In this document: piece after piece, positions 57,545-64,000 of the stretch
Layout: each line of letters begins with the position of its first letter
Position numbering within the stretch: the first letter of the stretch is position 1
DNA from: Pseudomonas sp. S04
GTDB taxonomy: Bacteria > Pseudomonadota > Gammaproteobacteria > Pseudomonadales > Pseudomonadaceae
Reading direction: 5' to 3'
DNA: 64,000 bases
Assembly: GCF_009834545.1 (NCBI RefSeq)
Contig: NZ_CP019427.1
Coordinates: 558,001 to 622,000, forward strand
The notes under the pieces: model-generated
What the model was told of the DNA's origin: nothing
The model's input: only the letters and a program-made list of their open reading frames with translations
Database searches by the model: none
Translations under genes and position numbers: made by a program

Positions 57545-57644
57545 TTGCACGTCGTTTCTGCTGACGGTTGCAATGGTGGCACGCGAAGGTTTCACCCTTA
57601 AAAAATAACGGTTTCACCTTCTGCGATCTAGACGGTTGCACGCC
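57545..57644 (+). promoter_or_regulatory. Five GGTTKCA direct repeats at 22-24 bp spacing (candidate activator sites)
   Basis: GGTTGCACG at 57545, GGTTGCAAT at 57568, GGTTTCACC at 57590, GGTTTCACC at 57612, GGTTGCACG at 57636: spacings 23, 22, 22 and 24 bases, close to two helical turns, so all sites face roughly the same side. The array ends about 70 bp upstream of the sigma-54 promoter, where enhancer-binding proteins usually sit. Confidence 0.6.
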
Positions 57645-57713
57645 CAATGAAAATGGGCCCAAAACTGTCGAAAAAACAATAAGGCAACGACTTGCTCAAG
57701 AATAAAAAACCGA

Positions 57714-57728
57714 TGGCACGGCCCTTGC
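57714..57728 (+). promoter_or_regulatory. Sigma-54 (RpoN) promoter of the branched-chain amino acid transporter operon
   Basis: TGGCAC GGCCC TTGC matches the -24/-12 consensus with the correct 5-base spacing. It lies 57 bases upstream of the binding-protein ATG. RpoN control would tie the transporter to nitrogen status or a dedicated enhancer-binding protein. Confidence 0.82.
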
Positions 57729-57785
57729 TCTGAGCATTCAGTGAAGTTGCAGTGCCAACTAAAAAAAACCTTGGAGCACCACCTC

Positions 57786-58919
57786 ATGTCCCAGACGTTT
57801 TACAAGAAAGGCTTTCTGGCTCTCGCAGTGGCTGCTGCGTTGGGTGTTTCTGCGTTTGCTCAGGCCGACCTCAAGATCGGTGTAGCGGGTCCGATGACGG
57901 GCGCCAACGCGGCATTTGGCGAGCAGTACATGAAGGGTGCACAGGCAGCGGCCGACGCCGTGAACGCCGCAGGCGGCGTGAATGGCGAGAAGATCGTGCT
58001 GGTCAAGGGCGATGACGCCTGCGAGCCAAAACAGGCGGTGACGGTCGCCAAGGACCTCACCAACCAGAAAGTTGCCGGCGTGGTCGGTCACTTCTGCTCC
58101 TCCTCGACCATTCCAGCCTCGGAAATCTACGACGAAGCCGGGATCATCGCGATCACCCCGGGTTCCACCAACCCACAGGTCACCGAGCGCGGCCTGAGCG
58201 CCATGTTCCGTATGTGCGGGCGTGACGACCAGCAAGGCATCGTGGCCGGCGACTACATCGTCGATGTGCTCAAGGGCAAAAAAGTCGTAGTGCTGCACGA
58301 CAAGGACACCTACGGCCAGGGCCTGGCGGACGCAACCAAGGCCCAGTTGGTAAAGCGCGGCGTAACGCCGGTGCTGTATGAAGGCCTGACCCGTGGCGAA
58401 AAAGACTTCAGCGCCGTGGTCACCAAGATCCGCGCGGCCGGTGCCGACGTGGTGTATTTCGGCGGCCTGCACCCGGAAGCCGGTCCGCTGGTCAAGCAAC
58501 TGCGTACCGAAGGCCTGAAAGACGTCAAGTTCATGTCCGATGACGGCATCGTCACCGACGAGTTGGTCACCACCGCTGGCGGCCCGCAATACGTCGACGG
58601 TGTGCTGATGACCTTCGGCGCCGACCCACGCATGCTGCCAGAGAGCAAGACGGTCGTGGATGCCTTCCGCAAGGCTGGCACCGAGCCTGAAGGCTACACC
58701 CTGTACGCCTACGCTTCGGTCCAGGCCCTGGCTGCAGGCTTCAACGGCGCCAAGTCGAACAAGGGCGAAGACGCCGCCAAGTGGCTCAAGGCCAACCCGG
58801 TCAAGACCGTGATGGGCGAGAAGACCTGGGACGCCAAGGGCGACCTGAAAGTCTCCGACTACGTGGTCTACCAGTGGGACAAGGACGGTAAATACCACCA
58901 GCTGGAAAAACAGAAATAA
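57786..58919 (+). CDS. Branched-chain amino acid ABC transporter periplasmic binding protein (BraC/LivK-like)
   Basis: A 377-residue type I periplasmic binding protein. Signal peptide FLALAVAAALGVSAFAQA, mature N-terminus DLKIGVAGPMTGANAAFGEQ. DDACEPKQAVTVAKDL, GVVGHFCSSSTIPAS and TPGSTNPQVTERG match LIV-binding proteins, with the family's early disulfide cysteines. GGAG lies before the start. First gene of braC-livHMGF, directly behind the sigma-54 promoter and repeat array. Ligand could be branched-chain amino acids or, given the neighbouring lysine catabolic genes, a related amino acid. Confidence 0.93.
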   Translation: MSQTFYKKGFLALAVAAALGVSAFAQADLKIGVAGPMTGANAAFGEQYMKGAQAAADAVNAAGGVNGEKIVLVKGDDACEPKQAVTVAKDLTNQKVAGVVGHFCSSSTIPASEIYDEAGIIAITPGSTNPQVTERGLSAMFRMCGRDDQQGIVAGDYIVDVLKGKKVVVLHDKDTYGQGLADATKAQLVKRGVTPVLYEGLTRGEKDFSAVVTKIRAAGADVVYFGGLHPEAGPLVKQLRTEGLKDVKFMSDDGIVTDELVTTAGGPQYVDGVLMTFGADPRMLPESKTVVDAFRKAGTEPEGYTLYAYASVQALAAGFNGAKSNKGEDAAKWLKANPVKTVMGEKTWDAKGDLKVSDYVVYQWDKDGKYHQLEKQK

Positions 58920-58947
58920 CGGCACTTGATCAAGCGGACGCCACATT

Positions 58948-59040
58948 CCCTGTGGGAGCGGGCTTGCCCGCGATGACGGCCTGACAGTCGACAACTCTGT
59001 TGAATGATCTACCGCTATCGCTGGCAAGCCAGCTCCCACA
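58948..59040. repeat. Hybrid REPIN with two different REP subtypes
   Basis: Left arm CCCTGTGGGAGCGGGCTTGC... (GAGCGGGC type, 58948-58975). Right arm is the inverted ATCGCTGGCAAGCCAGCTCC form (GAGCTGGC type, to 59040). The two arms pair only imperfectly in their centres, unlike the other doublets in the window. It lies between the binding-protein and permease genes of one operon. Confidence 0.85.
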
Positions 59041-59099
59041 AGGGGGCTGCGGTGGCCTGTCTGACATTACTGCGACGTAAATCTGTATTTTCCTTAGAA

Positions 59100-59128
59100 G
59101 AACCGCACCCCGACAAGGGTGCGGGTTC
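59100..59128 (+). other. Intercistronic hairpin before livH
   Basis: GAACC-GCACCC cgacaa GGGTGCGGGTTC, an 11-bp stem with a single bulge and no T-run, 20 bases before the livH start. Together with the REPIN it probably stabilises the binding-protein mRNA or damps read-through, so that the binding protein is made in excess over the membrane parts. Confidence 0.6.
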
Positions 59129-59148
59129 TCACTGCGTGAGATAGCGTT

Positions 59149-60063
59149 ATGGATGGTATTTTCCTGCAGCAACTGGTCAATGGCCTGACCCTCGGGTCGG
59201 TCTATGGCCTGATCGCCATCGGCTACACAATGGTCTATGGCATCATTGGCATGATCAACTTCGCCCACGGCGAGGTTTACATGATTTCCGCTTACCTCGC
59301 GGCAATCAGTCTGGCACTGCTGGCTTACTTCGGTATCGAATCCTTCCCGCTGTTGATGCTCGGCACGTTGATCTTCACCATCATCGTTACCGGGGTGTAT
59401 GGCTGGGTCATCGAGCGTGTCGCCTACAAACCGCTGCGCAACTCGACCCGCCTGGCACCGCTGATCAGTGCCATCGGTATTTCCCTGATCCTGCAAAACT
59501 ATGCACAAATCAGCCAGGGCGCCCGCCAACAAGGGGTTCCGACACTGCTGACCGGTGCCTGGCGCGTGGACATCGGTGACGGGTTCGTGCAACTGACCTA
59601 CACCAAGATCTTCATCCTGGTCGCGGCATTCGCCGGCATGGCGCTGCTGACCTACGTCATCAAGTACACCAAGCTCGGCCGCATGTGCCGTGCCACGCAG
59701 CAAGACCGCAAGATGGCCTCGATCCTGGGGATCAACACCGACCGGGTGATTTCCTACGTGTTCATCATCGGTGCAGCGATGGCGGCCCTGGCCGGCGTGC
59801 TGATCACCATGAACTACGGCACCTTCGACTTCTACGCAGGCTTCGTCATCGGCATCAAGGCCTTCACCGCAGCGGTCCTGGGCGGTATCGGCTCACTGCC
59901 CGGGGCGATGCTCGGCGGAATCATCCTGGGCATTTCCGAGTCGTTGTTCTCCGGTCTGGTCAACTCGGACTACAAGGACGTCTTCAGCTTCTCGCTGCTG
60001 GTACTTGTTCTGGTCTTTCGGCCCCAAGGCCTGCTCGGCCGTCCTCTTGTGTCGAAGGTGTAA
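59149..60063 (+). CDS. livH: Branched-chain amino acid ABC transporter permease LivH
   Basis: A 304-residue inner-membrane permease with about eight segments. FLQQLVNGLTLGSVYGLIAI, GMINFAHGEVYMISAYL, ERVAYKPLRNSTRLAPLISA and the coupling loop CRATQQDRKMASILGIN are LivH signatures. GIGSLPGAMLGGIILG lies near the end. It pairs with LivM to form the channel. livM starts 3 bases after the stop. Confidence 0.95.
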   Translation: MDGIFLQQLVNGLTLGSVYGLIAIGYTMVYGIIGMINFAHGEVYMISAYLAAISLALLAYFGIESFPLLMLGTLIFTIIVTGVYGWVIERVAYKPLRNSTRLAPLISAIGISLILQNYAQISQGARQQGVPTLLTGAWRVDIGDGFVQLTYTKIFILVAAFAGMALLTYVIKYTKLGRMCRATQQDRKMASILGINTDRVISYVFIIGAAMAALAGVLITMNYGTFDFYAGFVIGIKAFTAAVLGGIGSLPGAMLGGIILGISESLFSGLVNSDYKDVFSFSLLVLVLVFRPQGLLGRPLVSKV

Positions 60064-60066
60064 GCG

Positions 60067-61366
<1,300 letters not shown>

Positions 61367-61374
<8 letters not shown>

Positions 61375-62239
61375 AGTCGTACTCTCGGTAGAAAAACTGA
61401 TGATGCACTTCGGCGGCATCAAGGCCCTCAGTGACGTCAGCCTCAAGGTCCATCGCAATTCGATCTTTGCCCTGATCGGCCCCAACGGTGCCGGCAAGAC
61501 CACCGTGTTCAACTGCCTGACCGGCTTCTACAAGGCCTCCGGCGGCAAGATCGAACTCAATACCCGTGGCCAGGCTACCAACGTCATCCAGTTGCTGGGC
61601 GAGTCCTTCAAGGCCAGCGATTTCGTCTCGCCGAAAAATTTCGCCAGCCGGCTGTACTACAAGATGTTCGGTGGCACTCACCTGGTGAACCGCGCCGGCT
61701 TGGCGCGTACGTTCCAGAACATTCGCCTGTTCAAGGAAATGTCAGTGCTGGAAAACCTGCTGGTGGCCCAGCACATGTGGGTCAACCGCAGCCTGCTGGC
61801 TGGGATCCTCAACACCAAGGGCTACCGCAAGGCCGAAAGCGATGCGCTGGACTGCGCGTTCTATTGGCTGGAAGTGGTTGACCTGGTGGACTGCGCCAAC
61901 CGCTTGGCCGGTGAACTGTCCTACGGCCAGCAGCGCCGCCTGGAAATCGCCCGGGCCATGTGCACGCGGCCGCAGATCATCTGCCTCGACGAACCGGCCG
62001 CCGGTCTCAACCCTCAGGAAACCGAAGCGCTGAGCGCGATGATCCGGCTGCTGCGCGACGAGCACGATCTGACCGTGGTGCTGATTGAACACGACATGGG
62101 CATGGTAATGAGCATTTCCGACCACATCGTGGTGCTGGACCACGGCAACGTGATCGCCGAGGGCGGACCCGAAGCCATTCGCAACGACCCGAAAGTGATC
62201 GCCGCCTACCTGGGTGCCGATGAAGAGGAGCTGGTATGA
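61367..62239 (+). CDS. livG: Branched-chain amino acid ABC transporter ATP-binding protein LivG
   Basis: A 290-residue ATPase. Walker A LIGPNGAGKTTVFNC, Q-loop in RTFQNIRLFKEMSVLENLL, signature LSYGQQRRLEIARAMCT, Walker B IICLDEPAAGLNP, and H-loop in VVLIEHDMGMVM. It is longer than the E. coli protein (255 aa) because of an insertion at about residues 60-110 (QATNVIQLLGESFKASDF and following). AGAGG lies upstream of the chosen ATG. A codon 30 bases earlier lies inside livM and is rejected. Confidence 0.95.
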
Positions 62240-62952
62240 GCCAACCGATTCTCGAACTCAAGGAGCTGGACGTGTTCTACGGGCCAATCCAGGCCCTGAA
62301 AAAAGTCTCGCTGCACATCAACGAAGGCGAAACCGTGAGCCTGATCGGGTCCAACGGTGCCGGTAAATCGACCCTGCTGATGTCGATCTTCGGCCAGCCC
62401 CGGGCCGCTGACGGGCAGATCATCTACCAGGGGGTGGATATCACCCACAAGTCGTCCCACTACATCGCCTCCAACGGCATCGCGCAGTCGCCGGAAGGAC
62501 GGCGGGTATTCCCCGACATGACCGTCGAGGAAAACCTGCTGATGGGCACCATTCCCATCGGCGATAAGTACGCCAGCGAAGACATGCAGCGCATGTTCGA
62601 GCTGTTCCCGCGACTCAAGGAGCGTCGGACCCAGCGGGCCATGACCATGTCCGGTGGCGAGCAGCAGATGCTCGCCATTGCGCGTGCCTTGATGAGCCGG
62701 CCCAAGCTGTTGTTGCTCGATGAGCCGAGCCTGGGGCTGGCGCCGATCGTGGTGAAGCAGATCTTCGCCACCTTGCGCGAGCTGGCCAAGACCGGCATGA
62801 CCATTTTCCTGGTCGAGCAGAACGCCAACCATGCCCTGCGCCTGTCGGACCGCGCCTATGTGATGGTCAACGGGCAGATCCGCCTGACCGGTACCGGCAA
62901 GGAGCTGCTGGTGAACGAAGAGGTGCGCAACGCTTACCTTGGCGGTCACTAG
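62236..62952 (+). CDS. livF: Branched-chain amino acid ABC transporter ATP-binding protein LivF
   Basis: A 238-residue ATPase, partner of LivG. Walker A LIGSNGAGKSTLLMS, Q-loop region NGIAQSPEGRRVFPDMTVEE, signature MSGGEQQMLAIARALMS, Walker B LLLLDEPSLGLAP and IFLVEQNANHAL with the switch His-equivalent position. Start overlaps the livG stop by ATGA. The operon closes with a strong terminator. Confidence 0.96.
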   Translation: MSQPILELKELDVFYGPIQALKKVSLHINEGETVSLIGSNGAGKSTLLMSIFGQPRAADGQIIYQGVDITHKSSHYIASNGIAQSPEGRRVFPDMTVEENLLMGTIPIGDKYASEDMQRMFELFPRLKERRTQRAMTMSGGEQQMLAIARALMSRPKLLLLDEPSLGLAPIVVKQIFATLRELAKTGMTIFLVEQNANHALRLSDRAYVMVNGQIRLTGTGKELLVNEEVRNAYLGGH

Positions 62953-62970
62953 ACCGGCAAGCGGCAAACC

Positions 62971-63008
62971 AACGCCCTGACGGCTCCGGCCCTCAGGGCG
63001 TTTTTTTT
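62971..63008 (+). terminator. Intrinsic terminator of the liv operon
   Basis: AACGCCCTGA cggctccggccc TCAGGGCGTT followed by eight T in total; a 10-bp stem 18 bases after livF. Confidence 0.92.
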
Positions 63009-63703
63009 GTTGTTATGGAGGCTTGATCGTGGATTTTCGGGGTGAAACGGAAAATGTGGAAAACAATATTCAACAGCTGTCAAAGCGCGACATAAAGACG
63101 CTGCAAATGGCTGTTTTTCCACAGTTTTGACTTGTCCCCGTTTGCTGTGGAGCTGGCTGTGGGTAACGTGGGTGCAACTCGCTGCGGGCCTTTGTTTACG
63201 TGGCTTGCAAGCTTGTGGTTGATTTTTGTACAGCTGCTTTTGCATGGCCCTGAGCCTGGATTGTCAACCTTTTTATTGGCCGCCGGATGCAGGTGAAAAT
63301 CGCCCTCGCAGCCTGTGGATAAGTCTGTGGTTAAACTCTGGAAAGACTTCGCAAAGCAGCGAATTTGCTGGCTTGAAGCCATCGCCAATTTGACCGGCCG
63401 GTCGGGTTCAACCCGGGAGGGCGACACGTGGGGCGGCCTCGGTCAAGCAAAAAACTTTTCAATCTGCCCGCAAAGCCTTGTGGATAGCGGTGCCCAGGCT
63501 TTTGCACTTGCCCCCAAAGATTGTGGACGGGGCTGTGGATAAGGTGCGTGCAGTTGGCTGCGGGCCGCGGTCCACAAGGGCTCGGCCGAGTTGGTTGTTT
63601 TTTGTCCAGAAAACCCGAGGTTGCCCCTCGGAACGTGGCCGGGCATGCTGCCGCTAGTTAATCGATTTCAAGGCTGTGGATCAGCCCAATCCAGGAGAGC
63701 ACG
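63009..63703. other. 695-bp noncoding region rich in DnaA-box-like sequences
   Basis: No convincing gene. TGTGGATAA (exact DnaA box TTATCCACA on the other strand) occurs at 63314-63322 and 63534-63542. One-mismatch relatives are TGTGGTTAA at 63326-63334 and TGTGGATAG at 63479-63487, and weaker ones occur at 63522-63530 and 63675-63683 (TGTGGATCA), plus TTTTTCCACA near 63113 and CTGTGGGTAAC near 63160. Nearly all have the same orientation. The open frame at 63315-63542 lacks a ribosome site. Confidence 0.6.
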
Positions 63704-64000
63704 ATGTCCAACACCCTGTTTATTACCGGCGCCACATCCGGTTTTGGTGAAGCCTGCGCCCGTCGTTTTGCCGAGGCTGGCTGGAAACTGGTGCTGACGG
63801 GGCGTCGTGAAGAGCGTCTGAATGCCCTGTGCGCCGAATTGTCGAAGCAGACCGAGGTCCATGGCCTGGTGCTCGATGTGCGGGATCGCCAGGCGATGGA
63901 AGCGGCCATTGCCAACCTGCCGCCGTCCTTTGCCACGCTGCGCGGGCTGATCAACAACGCCGGCCTGGCCCTGGGCGTGGACCCGGCACCCAAGTGCGAC
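63704..64000 (+). CDS. Short-chain dehydrogenase/reductase, YdfG-like (partial, runs off the right edge)
   Basis: The first 99 residues of a classical SDR: NTLFITGATSGFGEACARRF is the NAD(P)-binding TGxxxGxG motif, GRREERLNAL with Arg suggests NADP preference, LVLDVRDRQAM is the adenine-binding region and GLINNAGLALG the structural NNAG motif. It most resembles 3-hydroxy acid/serine dehydrogenases of the YdfG type. The catalytic YxxxK lies beyond the window. AGGAG is seven bases before the ATG, just downstream of the DnaA-box-like cluster. Confidence 0.85.
   Translation, partial: MSNTLFITGATSGFGEACARRFAEAGWKLVLTGRREERLNALCAELSKQTEVHGLVLDVRDRQAMEAAIANLPPSFATLRGLINNAGLALGVDPAPKCD

Noticed and set aside
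63315..63542. 75-residue open frame in the DnaA-box-like region
   Set aside because: Starts at a GTG inside a TGTGGATAA motif with no ribosome site. Composition is not protein-like.

Overview
The window reads as chromosome of a Pseudomonas, most likely of the fluorescens group. The evidence is the gene order from motA/motB through rsgA, orn, queG, nnrD, tsaE, amiB, mutL, miaA, hfq, hflX, hflKC, hisZ, purA, rnr, rlmB, rpsF/rpsR/rplI, dnaB, ygiQ, azurin, nadE and pncB (known from other Pseudomonas genomes), the high G+C content, and the many REP/REPIN palindromes of the GGAGCGAGCTTGCTCGC and GGAGCGGGCTTGCCCGC types. Species assignment is inference.

Layout. 1-5313 (minus strand) is the end of a surface-polysaccharide cluster: Wzx-like flippase, dTDP-glucose 4,6-dehydratase-like enzyme, initiating glycosylphosphotransferase, family 2 glycosyltransferase and a partial epimerase. 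An HDOD protein follows, divergent from motA-motB. Between motB and rsgA, which adjoin directly in the Pseudomonas order I know, sits a compact three-gene cassette (9095-10955): a Thoeris ThsB-like TIR protein, a caspase-like protease with an intact His/Cys dyad, and a second, different TIR protein. This is the most interesting system in the window and looks like an anti-phage module in which TIR signalling switches on a protease.

11167-26954 is housekeeping: ribosome assembly GTPase, oligoribonuclease, epoxyqueuosine reductase, NAD(P)H-hydrate repair, tRNA t6A and i6A modification, amidase, MutL, Hfq, HflX, HflKC, HisZ and PurA, packed with 1-13 bp gene overlaps. 27093-31624 holds a chemoreceptor and a periplasmic ferric-iron uptake pair without an ATPase gene. 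Two identical tRNA-Leu(CAG) genes lie in a 252-bp tandem duplication, followed by rnr-rlmB, rpsF-rpsR-(membrane protein)-rplI, dnaB and ygiQ. 42612-49336 is a three-gene transglutaminase / ATP-grasp / alpha-E / transglutaminase operon, a predicted peptide-ligation system of unknown substrate.

49405-64000 carries two small conserved-looking proteins, a LOG-family protein, azurin, the NAD salvage pair pncB-nadE, a LysR regulator divergent from an L-pipecolate (lysine) catabolic pair amaB-amaA, a five-gene branched-chain-amino-acid-type ABC transporter (liv/bra), and the start of a short-chain dehydrogenase. Two noncoding stretches stand out. 57545-57644 has five GGTTKCA repeats spaced 22-24 bp, just upstream of an excellent sigma-54 promoter for the transporter operon. 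63115-63683 has a cluster of DnaA-box-like TGTGGATAA sequences, nearly all in one orientation. A ~200-bp nested palindrome separates azurin from nadE.
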